DNA from: JAJVID01 sp035275345
GTDB lineage: Bacteria; Acidobacteriota; Blastocatellia; RBC074
Reading direction: 5' to 3'
NCBI GenBank assembly: GCA_035275345.1
Contig: DATEMY010000104.1
Span: 1 to 46,073, forward strand
DNA: 46,073 nt
A program made the translations under genes and the position numbers. Below are positions 14,001 to 20,571 of the stretch, piece by piece. Below the pieces are notes generated by a model. That model did no database searches and was not told where the DNA came from. It saw only the letters and a list, made by a program, of their open reading frames with translations. The number at the start of each line of letters is the position of its first letter. Positions within the stretch are counted from its first letter, which is position 1.

Positions 14001-14680
14001 GTGATTGAAAACGGCCCTCCACCTGCCGTCACAGACTGCGGGGAAATGGAGCTGATGGTCGGCGGAGGCGCCGGGGCATTAGGAGTGGCGCTTAAAACGT
14101 AGCTCGTCGAAGCCGTATTGCCATCGAAAGCCGACACGCCGATGAAATAAGTCCCTGCATTGAGCGTCTGGGTGGATGGAATGCGCTCGGTCGTCGAGGA
14201 ACCATTTGAAACCGCAATTGCGCCGATCTGGGACAGCTCCGATTTGAACAAAAACAGGTCGAGGTCGGCCGCTGAATTGTTGAATGTCAGCGTGATGTCC
14301 AATTTCATCGTCTGATTCGCCGGAACCGTGAAAGTGAAGACATCCTCGATCTTGTCCTTCTGATCGTTGCTGTAAATATACTCGAACTGGGCCGCGTCAC
14401 CGAATTTCGCGGAGCCCGTCTTCTGACCCGGGGTTGAGATCGGGTTGGCCTGAGCCTGAGTCTCGTTCGGCTCCTGCTCGGGTTCGGCCCCTTGCGAGGC
14501 GCTGGGTAGCGGTGAATAGACATTGCTGAGCAGATTCGTCTTTGCCGCCGAGGACGAGATGAAGACGGAACCTGAGGCGATTACGACACAAGCCAACAGA
14601 CATAACCCCAATATCCCTAACACTTTGGTCTTTGAGGTGAACCTGGGTGAGATCATTAAGTCTTTCGATACGTGACGCAT
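8039..14680 (-). CDS. Giant exported IPT/TIG-repeat protein with dockerin- and cohesin-like domains
   Basis: The protein has 2213 residues. ATG at 14680 is chosen because AGGAAGGAG lies 9 nt upstream; the longer frame to 14803 has no such site. Order: membrane or signal segment (about 19-44), PPC-like beta domain opening EPEQEPNET (about 65-195), one IPT domain (about 205-295), second PPC-like domain (EPEVEPNET, about 300-430), dockerin-like Ca-binding segment with LGDGRLTLADWVMAGRY (about 435-507), cohesin-like domain (about 545-670), fifteen tandem IPT/TIG Ig-like repeats (about 680-2065, each near 92 residues) and a unique C-terminal domain with Cys residues. It is probably a cell-surface adhesion or matrix protein. 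No catalytic domain was seen. Confidence 0.88.
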   Translation of the reverse strand: MRHVSKDLMISPRFTSKTKVLGILGLCLLACVVIASGSVFISSSAAKTNLLSNVYSPLPSASQGAEPEQEPNETQAQANPISTPGQKTGSAKFGDAAQFEYIYSNDQKDKIEDVFTFTVPANQTMKLDITLTFNNSAADLDLFLFKSELSQIGAIAVSNGSSTTERIPSTQTLNAGTYFIGVSAFDGNTASTSYVLSATPNAPAPPPTISSISPQSVTAGGGPFSITVNGANFLTGQPRSIVKWNGQNRSTTVTSSTQLVAFLSAADIASPGTNFVTVVNPPELGGTSAAAPFVVLTAGSPEPEVEPNETSEQATLLRAPGRRGGMVSVGDAALITVNINNGSSDPVEDIYGLTLPSQSRLDLLLMGSNPVSNLALYLMREVSGTLNVIGSSRFGGPFQRVTTANTLAAGRYLVGVSAMSQSSPYTIESSRPFEADVSPRTLGSGAGSTTIADWTQVGRFVFGIDTPVDSSEFQRADCAPKDTLGDGRLTLADWVMAGRYVAGLEAPAVAGGPSVAAPSLVAVDKGIDEPYAKRLVENEQQQTRTVRVIPVTFNRGQSNTLTVELNSLGNENALGFSLNFDATQMTFVSATLGPDGVPGTSLQINSMQAAQGRLGVGLALPSGQAFQAGARRILVVAFNVPQTSSVNSTTVSFGNVPIPRETVDSAANDLPTTYVPGVITLNPPVATTPVLASLNPNTVIVGGPAFSLTITGSNFVNGVVARANGVDRATQFNSPTEVVAMILAQDIAAVGSISITVRSADPNAPISNALDLQIVNPVPTLTSISPNQLPVGSSAFTLQLTGTNFVPGAVVQWNGANRVTFPPTGGGTQLTATIPASDLLTAGTATVRVVNPTPGGGPSNTVNFTIATPNPIPRITTINPTTIQAGSPDFDLIVTGSGFVNSSVVRINGNNLPTTFNSATQLTARITSANIPNPGNATITVFTPAPGGGTSNAAILQVTPPPNPTPAIMALSPNPVLAGSGQFTLAVTGTNFIQNSVVRFNGQDRQTVFVSTSEVRATITANDILNGGSAQITVFNPPPVGGTSNALTLMINFAPPVITFVSPTSAVAGGPAFQLQVLGTNFAPGSVVRWNGQDRMTTQTSVTELSAQITAADIANVGSAQVTVFSPPPGAGLSNAFSFNITQAARPIPRLTAISPDNAEAGGPAFTLTVTGQNFVSDSVVRWNNSDRPTTFVSSTQLTAAIPPADIANVGNALITVFTPPAGGGVSNALTFAITTPPNPLPTVTTINPSTVNAGGPAFTLTVNGTGFVSSSVVQLNGANRATTFVNAGQLTAQINAEDIAASGEAMIRVVSPPPGGGTSNVVILTIVNPVPTLTSIDPNLVEAGTGAFQLTANGTNFVLGAQILINNNSRPTTFVNSTQLKATVPASEIANPATLNVQVVNPGPGGGASNTLPLEVRNRNPVPRITSLNPDTVSAGGPAFVLVVTGSAFVQGSVGRVNGQDRQTDFVSATSLAVQIPATDIATAGTLTITIFNPALGGGTSNSAALTVNNPAPQITSISPDTAPAGSPEITLVVNGAGFVQASVVRFATFALQTTFVTNSQLTAVIPAGLVTAGASVPITVVNPAPGGGTSNPVTFTITNPSPTITSLSPDQVLAAGPQFALTVNGSGFVNGSIVRINGQERQTAFNSGTQLTATVLAADIAAGGGLSVTVFNPAPGGGVSNALTLSVINPVPTISGFNPSAIAAGSAAFTLKVLGNGFVPGSVVNWNGSPRTTTFDNSGQVSAQITAADVATAGSASITVVNPAPGGGTSNTLSFTISAQPNPVPTLTSLNPNSIPAGSAAFILTVNGTNFVPGAVVNWNGSPRVTTFVNNTQVTAQILASDVAAQGSASVIVVNPAPGGGASNALILTITPPNPVPVLTKLTPDTAAVGGPAFNLTVNGSSFVNGAVVNWNGSPRPTTFTSATELVAQIPATDIASVGVASVTVVNPAPGGGVSNALPFTISDQPNPVPAITALNPSSAFVGDDPFTLAVTGSGFIAGSVVQWNGSARPTTVVSATELRADIPSTDLQTAGDVQITVFNPAPGGGLSNALIFTVNALQCQLICIQSPQFFSLNTSKLPRGYIHIGGVNFNNPVLVQSFILDVRRALQGGTSPLQMLNQQYVAAQLSLLVSAGPFGASGSAGVQNTSLRCYGLNFAPIQLSNGFTISRNTTFGEMLSQSRSAIIANRTDDMTKLAMVLALLNGNDPTNRCQ

Positions 14681-14766
14681 AAGGGCGCGCTCCTTCCTCA
14701 ATGCTGGAACATTTTTTGGACTTAGATTGGCAAGCAGCAGATTGTGAGGTTCATTGGAACCCGCGC

Positions 14767-14793
14767 TGTTTACCTGGCTCCGCCTGGTAAACA
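14767..14793 (-). other. Dyad in the leader of the IPT-repeat gene
   Basis: TGTTTACC/GGTAAACA (14767-14774 with 14786-14793) form an 8-bp perfect stem. An inner GGC/GCC extension closes on GGA across an A-A mismatch. It lies 87 bp upstream of the ATG, so it may be a leader hairpin or an operator for a dimeric regulator. No clear -35/-10 pair could be placed. Confidence 0.45.
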
Positions 14794-15336
14794 ACGAGAC
14801 CAATCCATTTAAATTGGGCTTTTTTGGGCTTTAAGATGTTTTTTTGGCGATCCGTTCGCATTAACAACCGATGCGCGAATAATACTCCGAAACTCCCGCG
14901 CTCGTCACGATAATTCTTACCGGAATGAAAAATTTAGATCGGTTTTCAATTGCGTGTACGGCTGGGGTTATCCCTTGTGTCCGTCCCGTTTGTGATCCTC
15001 AAACACAATCCAGGCAAGCGCGCCGGTTTGCCCGATGGAGGACACGAAGTGTTTTTTCCTGCATGTTTCCGGTCGCAGTTCACCGCCGCAGGCGCCGCAG
15101 AACGCAGAGGAAACGCAGAGAGTGTCAAAGTCGAGGGAAGAGTAGATTTTTTCTCGAGGCAGGTGAACTTTTCTCTATTTCGCGTCTTTGTAGATTAGGA
15201 AAAGCCTGGAGCTGATGACCCCAGTCATTAATGAACTATACGAACTGCAGTCGGTTAGTCACTCCAGGGCCGTTGGTATCCGCCTTTCTCCACGGCTGGC
15301 TTTCTCTACGACTGGGACGTCAATCCTTGTCGGCCC
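14794..15336. other. Intergenic stretch with no supported gene
   Basis: This lies between the upstream end of the IPT gene and the 3' end of the kinase gene. Short open frames on both strands (for example 14925-15215) have no Shine-Dalgarno, no recognisable family and poor coding character. The only structure seen is a degenerate tandem stretch near 15086-15123 (ccgcag, cgcagag and related units), of a kind common in bacterial spacers. No terminator for the kinase operon could be recognised. Confidence 0.5.
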
Positions 15337-17088
15337 TCACGATTTGAGCCGAATCTTATAAAGGCTCGACCCTCTGGCAATCAGGGACTGAGTCCCCGTA
15401 TGGAAGAGTCTGAGATCTTCATCAAGAGCCTGATCACGAATAACTCTAATCTTCGCCGAATCCCTGACGTTCGGGAAAATTTCCAATCCGCCATCTTCAG
15501 TCAGGTGAATGACGATACAACTATCAAGCACAGTGAATTCGATACCGGTTGAAACTATGTCATCCAAACGGCGGCAGTCGTAACCGCAAAAGTCATCCGA
15601 AAAACGAAAGATGAGTTTGTCGTATCGCCCCTTAGCAGTAACCACCATAATCAAAACATTCCGATCCCGCCTGGCATCGACAATTTGATAGTCATCAAGT
15701 TCAGGTATACGAACCTGATGACACATACCATCCGCATTGGGAATAGAAACGTAGTTAGCGCCAAGCAGATTCTGGATCACCACTCCTGCAAACATCCTGG
15801 TAGACCTGATCATAACATTTGCAACCAACCTGGGGCCGAGGAGGAGACTTTGAGGCAGTTCAATAAGATCGAGAGCAAAGATACTTTCGTGTCGCTTGAT
15901 GTAAAGCTTGCCGCCGCTCAACATCGCATCCTCGCCTTCAACTTCACTGGCGATATCCTTGTCAACCGTAAGATCCCGAAACCTGAGTCTTGTTCCATCG
16001 TGGAAAGCCGCGATTAGATGACGTTGTCTCGGACTCACCACCAACTTCACGTCAAATGGCGGTTTGGGATAATTTTTGCCATCAAAGTAAACGCTGCTTT
16101 GAGTTACGGTAATGACTCCGTCATGCCAGATGATCTCACTATCGAATTCGCGGATCATATTGATCACGAAAGAGCCGCTCTCAACTGATTCGTTAGCGCG
16201 CGCTGTGGTCACAATCCCGAGCGCATGCGCGCTGTCCGGCGGCGGCAGGCGCTTTCCCTCCTCAAAGACGGCTCGATACCAATCAAGGTAGACCGGAGGA
16301 ATCACTGAAAAAGGAAGACAAGACGACGGCGCTGAAACATTCGGATGCAGGACGGAGATGTTAGCCAGCATACGCGCATCGAGCTTCTTCGCTTTGTCAG
16401 GCAGGTGTTGCAATGGAGCGTAAGTGCCTTTGAATGGATGAATCCCAGTAAACATCTGAAACGAAACGACTGCAAAGGAAAACCAGTCTGAGCCGTGGTT
16501 AAATGTCATAGTGTGACGGTCTCGCACGCTCTCCATCAGAACAGTCGCCGGGAATGACGGAGTTTGATAACTATCCACATCAACAAAGAAAAGCTCACTA
16601 AAGTCCGCTGAAACCAGAAAGTTCAACTCATTCAGATCGACAATCAAAATGCCCTTGTCGTGAACGTGTGACACCCCTGCCTGCAAGCGCAACACAAAAC
16701 GAAGCATAAGTTCAGGAGTAAGGTTATTTCTCTGTCGGAACGCCTTGGGAAAAAGCTGGCAGAGAGCGTGAGCTTTCTCGACGCTGCGCATGGAATAACC
16801 AACCGGCGTGTTTTTTCCGTCAACGATTAGGTCCAAAGGGCGGATGATATTAGGTTGATCGAGCGCCGAGAGCTCATCGATCTTGGCCAGAGGAATAGCG
16901 CGCGTCGGATCCGCATAGATCTTATAAGCCGTCGATCCCTTCACATAAACCGCCCCTTCTCCTCCCTGAGCCTTGAAATCTGACCTGCCCAGGCGAAGCT
17001 CGCCCTTGCCGTGGATGAAGTAGCGCGAGACGTCGCTACTTCTTTTCTTATACGACTTCAGACCAGGGAAGACGGATCTGCGAAACAT
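15337..17088 (-). CDS. Serine/threonine protein-kinase-like protein with beta-rich C-terminal domain
   Basis: The protein has 583 residues. The start is ATG at 17088, where GGAGAG (overlapping the stop of the phosphatase gene) is correctly spaced; the longer frame to 17142 runs inside the upstream gene. Kinase elements are present in divergent form: glycine loop GGEGAVY (42-48), ATP lysine K56 in AYKIY, catalytic loop IVDLNELNFLV with D151 and N156, and DVD in place of DFG at 170-172. Residues about 1-310 are kinase. About 320-583 are strand-rich, without a family I recognise, perhaps a propeller-like sensor. It is the last gene of a four-gene operon and only 2 nt after the phosphatase stop, suggesting translational coupling. 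Confidence 0.82.
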   Translation of the reverse strand: MFRRSVFPGLKSYKKRSSDVSRYFIHGKGELRLGRSDFKAQGGEGAVYVKGSTAYKIYADPTRAIPLAKIDELSALDQPNIIRPLDLIVDGKNTPVGYSMRSVEKAHALCQLFPKAFRQRNNLTPELMLRFVLRLQAGVSHVHDKGILIVDLNELNFLVSADFSELFFVDVDSYQTPSFPATVLMESVRDRHTMTFNHGSDWFSFAVVSFQMFTGIHPFKGTYAPLQHLPDKAKKLDARMLANISVLHPNVSAPSSCLPFSVIPPVYLDWYRAVFEEGKRLPPPDSAHALGIVTTARANESVESGSFVINMIREFDSEIIWHDGVITVTQSSVYFDGKNYPKPPFDVKLVVSPRQRHLIAAFHDGTRLRFRDLTVDKDIASEVEGEDAMLSGGKLYIKRHESIFALDLIELPQSLLLGPRLVANVMIRSTRMFAGVVIQNLLGANYVSIPNADGMCHQVRIPELDDYQIVDARRDRNVLIMVVTAKGRYDKLIFRFSDDFCGYDCRRLDDIVSTGIEFTVLDSCIVIHLTEDGGLEIFPNVRDSAKIRVIRDQALDEDLRLFHTGTQSLIARGSSLYKIRLKS

Positions 17089-17090
17089 AT

Positions 17091-17927
17091 TTACTCTCCA
17101 AGGTATAACGCGCCAAATGCAAGGTCGTCTGCGTGACGCCATTCCTTCGCCTGGCAGTCCTTTTTGAACTTGTTCACGCGACGCGAGACGAACGCTCCGT
17201 GCGAGTTTTTAAATGACCACAGCTCATTCAAGGCCTCGACCATCGGAATGGCTTCAACTCTCTTGCCGTTTATCAATGGTTTAGCGCTGAAGAATGAATG
17301 GATGCCGTCGGAAACAAGGGCAGCGTACTTATGATCTGAAACCTTAAGTCGAAACACTTCGGTAAGTGAGTCACTGGTAGATTCATTTACCAGTGTCAGT
17401 GGCTCGTCGGCCGAAACACGACGAAAATGTTTCAGTTCTTTGTAAGCTCGCCCTCTGGCGAGTAGCTCGTCGAGACGCTCTGGTTGATGAGCATAGCACG
17501 GGTAAAATGGATAGCCTGAAGGGGAAGAGATAGCATGAACATCGACGCGTCCTTCTCGAGTCTCCAGCACGACCACTCCATCTCCGGAACAGCCAATGAT
17601 CAAATCGTCTCGGTTGAGATGGGCGGTGAGTAGAGTGGCGTCGACTGATTGAGTGGGCAAGCCAAGGAGCTCGGCCCAGCGGAGCGCCAAATGAGCTGAC
17701 TCTTTGTGAAGCTCCGTTACTTCTACGGCGCCGCTGAAGATCTGTCGGGTAGCGCTGGTCAGAAGCCTTGCGCCAACATCAGTGTCGGGAGATGAGGAAC
17801 ACCCGTCTGAAAGCGCGACGTAAGGACCCGCCTCTATGCCGTTTGAAGCGCATCCAGGGACCGCGACCGCATAGTCCTGACAAATCGAATGTGTAGATCC
17901 AATGATGAAAGCGCAGTCAGCGTTCAT
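17091..17927 (-). CDS. PP2C-type protein phosphatase
   Basis: This 278-residue metal-dependent Ser/Thr phosphatase would reverse the action of the adjacent kinase. Metal-binding signatures are in order: ALSDGCSSSPDTDVGARLL, DATLL, GCSGDGVVV, LVSDGIHSF and a C-terminal HADDLAFGAL. Key Asp residues appear intact. AGAAGGGA precedes the ATG at 17927. It begins 14 nt after the vWA gene. Grouping of PP2C, kinase and vWA recalls the TerY-phosphorylation triad described by Aravind and colleagues, though no ter gene is nearby. Confidence 0.88.
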   Translation of the reverse strand: MNADCAFIIGSTHSICQDYAVAVPGCASNGIEAGPYVALSDGCSSSPDTDVGARLLTSATRQIFSGAVEVTELHKESAHLALRWAELLGLPTQSVDATLLTAHLNRDDLIIGCSGDGVVVLETREGRVDVHAISSPSGYPFYPCYAHQPERLDELLARGRAYKELKHFRRVSADEPLTLVNESTSDSLTEVFRLKVSDHKYAALVSDGIHSFFSAKPLINGKRVEAIPMVEALNELWSFKNSHGAFVSRRVNKFKKDCQAKEWRHADDLAFGALYLGE

Positions 17928-17941
17928 ATGGTAATTCCCTT

Positions 17942-18685
17942 CTAAAACACAAGTGGTTGAGAAGCTCCACCTGTACCAAGCGCCTGGGATTGCGCGCTGA
18001 TACTTTTCGAAACGAACTCAGCCAACCTCGCAAGGGTTTTCGCATCCGCCTTTTCCAGTTCCACGTACTGCGTGAACCCCGCCTCGATGTGGAAGTCCTT
18101 TAGGTAGCGGCTCACTTGATGGTCATTAACATTGACGCCGATTAGAACCGAGACAACGGACTCCAGCGCTTCGCTCTTGATGCTTTCGGCGAACGCGGCT
18201 TTCACCCGCTTTGAAGATATCTTCGAAGCGTTGTCCATCCCGTCCGTAATCACAAACAAGATTGCGTTGGCCGAGAAGTCTCCAGCAGCAAGCTTTTGCG
18301 CGTAGTTCGTCGTTGAGGCGACTGCGTTCTCCGTCGCATCATAAAGGGCGGTTGAGCCTCCGGAGCGAAGGCTCCCGCCATAATCAGCCAGATGACAGTT
18401 CTCCAACAGCTTGAAGCCATGCAACTCACTTAACGAGTCGTCAAAGGCAAGGAGCCGCAGCAACAGGTTGTCGGCCCGCGGACTGAACTTACAGGCTTGC
18501 ACGATCCTCGTAATCGCGGATTCCATTTCAAAGGTGAAAGCGGCTGTACTGCCACTGACATCAGCAACGATGGTTGCGATCGTGTACTCCGTGGCTCCCA
18601 ACTCATCCAAACGCGTCGCCGTGTATCCATAGTGACTGTTGGGGAGGTTTATCTGATCAAGTCGCGTATCGTTTAGTATTGGCAT
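17942..18685 (-). CDS. von Willebrand factor A domain protein (TerY-like)
   Basis: This 247-residue, apparently cytoplasmic protein is made of one vWA domain. The metal-ion-dependent adhesion site is complete: DVSGS at 42-46, a Thr in SGGSTALYDA and Asp in FVITDGMDN. It has no signal peptide. AGGAG precedes the ATG at 18685. It lies between the nicotinamidase-like and PP2C genes. In TerY-type triads the vWA protein is thought to be the scaffold or substrate of the kinase/phosphatase pair; that role is inferred here from context. Confidence 0.87.
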   Translation of the reverse strand: MPILNDTRLDQINLPNSHYGYTATRLDELGATEYTIATIVADVSGSTAAFTFEMESAITRIVQACKFSPRADNLLLRLLAFDDSLSELHGFKLLENCHLADYGGSLRSGGSTALYDATENAVASTTNYAQKLAAGDFSANAILFVITDGMDNASKISSKRVKAAFAESIKSEALESVVSVLIGVNVNDHQVSRYLKDFHIEAGFTQYVELEKADAKTLARLAEFVSKSISAQSQALGTGGASQPLVF

Positions 18686-18700
18686 TTCAATCTCCTCTCT

Positions 18701-19504
18701 TCAGGCAAGAAACTCAGTGGTGGTTGAGACCTGCATACCTCGGCCCACCATCTCGTTCATGAAGGTCTGCGCGTGAGTCTCAAACCCGGGTATATCGCTT
18801 GAGGCGTCGGTAAGCAGGACAAGTTTTGAGACAAACGAGTCGTCGCCAAAATTGTTGGCGATGTCGCGCACTGTGTTTGCCAGACAATGCGTGCGCGCTT
18901 CACCCGCGATAAGGACTAGATCGGCATTCTCCAATGTCTGTATCAGGCGCGTGTTTATCTGTGTCGAAGCGTCGGCCGCATCCGGAACATCGGCCTGCAC
19001 AGCGGAATAGTGTTCGGTGAGTATGTTGCTGCCTTTGGTCACATAGTCGACGAAGGCAAACCGCGATTCCCACTCAGTCAACGCGGCGAAGAGTTCCGGG
19101 AAAACAGTGTGACCGGGGCTGCCGATAAGACAGTGCGGCGGCCAAATCGTCAACTCGTAGCGTCCGTTCTGCTCAAGCTTGCAGACGTAGTCAAGCGCTC
19201 GACGATAAAGACTGGGCGCCGTGGGCGTCCAGACGCCGTCCTCGACATCCGACTTGCTGATGCGGGTGAAGAACGCCGGCTGCTTGCCGCTGGAATCACG
19301 CCAGAAGATCGGGTGGGCGATGTGAATAAAATGATGAGAATCCAGTGTCACGTGAATATCATCAAGCTTGTCTTTAAGACGCCTGACCATTGTCGCCAGG
19401 CGCGCCATATCGCGCTCCGCGCCGGGCACGTACAGAGCCCCTCGCTGGGGATCGCAAAAGTCCACCTGGGGATCAATGACCAACAGTTCAATTCTCTTAC
19501 TCAT
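18701..19504 (-). CDS. Nicotinamidase / isochorismatase-fold amidohydrolase
   Basis: The 267-residue protein has the nicotinamidase pattern. D11 (LLVIDPQVDF), a Lys in YVTKGSN and the Cys in GEARTHCLANT form the presumed catalytic triad. D55 and H57 of TLDSHH plus the His in PPHCLIG match the metal-binding set. Nicotinamidase converts nicotinamide to nicotinate, feeding NAD salvage. It is longer than PncA of E. coli (about 213 residues), closer to fungal Pnc1-type length, so a related cyclic-amide substrate is possible. It is the first gene of the operon; AAAGGAG is well spaced before the ATG, and an NrtR-type operator lies just upstream. Confidence 0.82.
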   Translation of the reverse strand: MSKRIELLVIDPQVDFCDPQRGALYVPGAERDMARLATMVRRLKDKLDDIHVTLDSHHFIHIAHPIFWRDSSGKQPAFFTRISKSDVEDGVWTPTAPSLYRRALDYVCKLEQNGRYELTIWPPHCLIGSPGHTVFPELFAALTEWESRFAFVDYVTKGSNILTEHYSAVQADVPDAADASTQINTRLIQTLENADLVLIAGEARTHCLANTVRDIANNFGDDSFVSKLVLLTDASSDIPGFETHAQTFMNEMVGRGMQVSTTTEFLA

Positions 19505-19527
19505 AATGTAATCTCCTTTAAATCATC

Positions 19528-19548
19528 TTAGCGTCATTTCTACGCTAA
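19528..19548 (-). promoter_or_regulatory. NrtR-type operator upstream of the nicotinamidase/vWA/PP2C/kinase operon
   Basis: A 21-bp dyad has perfect 7-bp arms, TTAGCGT and ACGCTAA, with 7 bp between. This is the published NrtR layout (21-bp palindrome, GT-N7-AC core). It lies 23 bp upstream of the operon's first ATG, inside the 81-bp gap after nrtR, where a repressor could block transcription. A clear -35/-10 pair was not identified. Confidence 0.72.
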
Positions 19549-19585
19549 CTATTCGGGGCAAAAAATTTTCGATCGCTTTTCATGA

Positions 19586-20281
19586 TTACAGCTCGAAACT
19601 CATGCCACGTCTTATCAGCTGCCTGTACTTGCGTTCATCAAACTTATAGAGTCGCGCGGCGCGATGAGCTACCCCCTTTTGTATCTCACCCAATTCGCGC
19701 AGGACATCCATAGCGAAAATCTTCTTTCGGAAGTTCCGGTTATCCAGTTCTCTGCCCAGGACGATCTCATAGAGCTTCTGCAACTGTTTGATAGTGAACT
19801 TCTGCGGAAGTAATTCGAATCCAATTGGAGCGTATGTAAGTTTCCCTCGAATTCTCTGGAGCGCGATTGTGAGTATCTTGTCATGGTCAAAGGCGAGGGA
19901 CGGAAGGGACGTCACTGGAAACCATTGCGCCTGCCGTGCGTCCGTGGTCGCCTGAATCCGGTGCTTCTCCGGGGAAACAAGGGCGTAATAAGCTACCGAT
20001 ACAACCCAGCCACGCGGATCTCGATCGGGATCGCCAAACGTAAACAGCTGCTCGAGAAAGACGTCTTTAATACCCGTCTCTTCTTCGAGTTCTCGAGTAG
20101 CTGCGGCCATTAGCGTCTCACCCGGGCGTACGAAGCCTCCAGGAATCGCCCAAACTCCTGCGAATGGCTCGAGATCCCGCTCGATTAACATTACCTTGAG
20201 ACTCTCTTCATCGAGATCTAGCCCGAAGATCACGCAATCGACTGTTAGACCGGGTTTTTCGTATTCATATTCAAACGACAT
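19586..20281 (-). CDS. nrtR: NrtR family NUDIX-related transcriptional regulator
   Basis: The protein has 231 residues: an N-terminal NUDIX domain (about 10-150) and a C-terminal winged-helix part (about 155-231, with FTIKQLQKLYEIVLGR and NFRKKIF). The fusion is characteristic of NrtR, a repressor that senses ADP-ribose or related NAD derivatives. The NUDIX box is complete (G-x5-E-x7-REL-x-EETGI), whereas many NrtR proteins have lost it, so catalysis may persist. Its own promoter carries a second operator-like dyad, which suggests autoregulation. The next gene downstream on the same strand is the nicotinamidase-like gene, fitting an NAD-salvage regulon. Confidence 0.87.
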   Translation of the reverse strand: MSFEYEYEKPGLTVDCVIFGLDLDEESLKVMLIERDLEPFAGVWAIPGGFVRPGETLMAAATRELEEETGIKDVFLEQLFTFGDPDRDPRGWVVSVAYYALVSPEKHRIQATTDARQAQWFPVTSLPSLAFDHDKILTIALQRIRGKLTYAPIGFELLPQKFTIKQLQKLYEIVLGRELDNRNFRKKIFAMDVLRELGEIQKGVAHRAARLYKFDERKYRQLIRRGMSFEL

Positions 20282-20326
20282 TACTTTTTGACCTCGTCAA
20301 CCAGCAGCGACTCTTTTACTCCATCC

Positions 20327-20363
20327 TTCACGTACATAATACGCTAAGTAGACAATGCGTCAA
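20327..20363 (-). promoter_or_regulatory. nrtR promoter with overlapping NrtR-type operator
   Basis: On the - strand: -35 TTGACG (20363-20358), 16-bp spacer, -10 TATTAT (20341-20336). A 21-bp site at 20347-20327 starts TTAGCGT, has GT-N7-AC, and ends ACGTGAA. Its left arm equals that of the site at 19528; the right arm is imperfect. It covers the -10, so binding would exclude RNA polymerase. Confidence 0.7.
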
Positions 20364-20371
20364 GATAAATT

Positions 20372-20400
20372 TTGACAGGCGGGGCGAGGTCGGATGAAAT
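20372..20400 (+). promoter_or_regulatory. Candidate promoter for the amino-acid permease
   Basis: TTGACA (20372-20377), a 17-bp spacer and TGAAAT (20395-20400, 4 of 6 consensus). It would give a leader of about 165 nt and is divergent from the nrtR promoter. The -10 is weak, so the assignment is tentative. Confidence 0.35.
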
Positions 20401-20571
20401 CAGAGATTGGCTATCAAATTAGACTTCACTCTCCATCGCCCATCTGCCTAACACGCAAAGCCTTGCCAATCATCGCTCTACTCGTTAAATTGCCTCCGCA
20501 TTGCCTCCTGTCCGGCCAGATAGGTGGTCAAGTCTGGCGGTCACTCAACATTAACCCACGAGGAACCTCGA

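Noticed and set aside
14767..14793. Cyclic-di-GMP or other riboswitch before the IPT gene
   Set aside because: Only a single hairpin was found; none of the conserved core motifs of known riboswitches could be identified.
14925..15215. 96-codon frame on the + strand in the spacer
   Set aside because: Composition follows degenerate repeat sequence; no ribosome site or homology seen.
15337..20281. Tellurium-resistance (ter) operon
   Set aside because: Kinase, PP2C and vWA match the associated triad, but no TerB, TerC, TerD or TerZ-like gene is present in the window.
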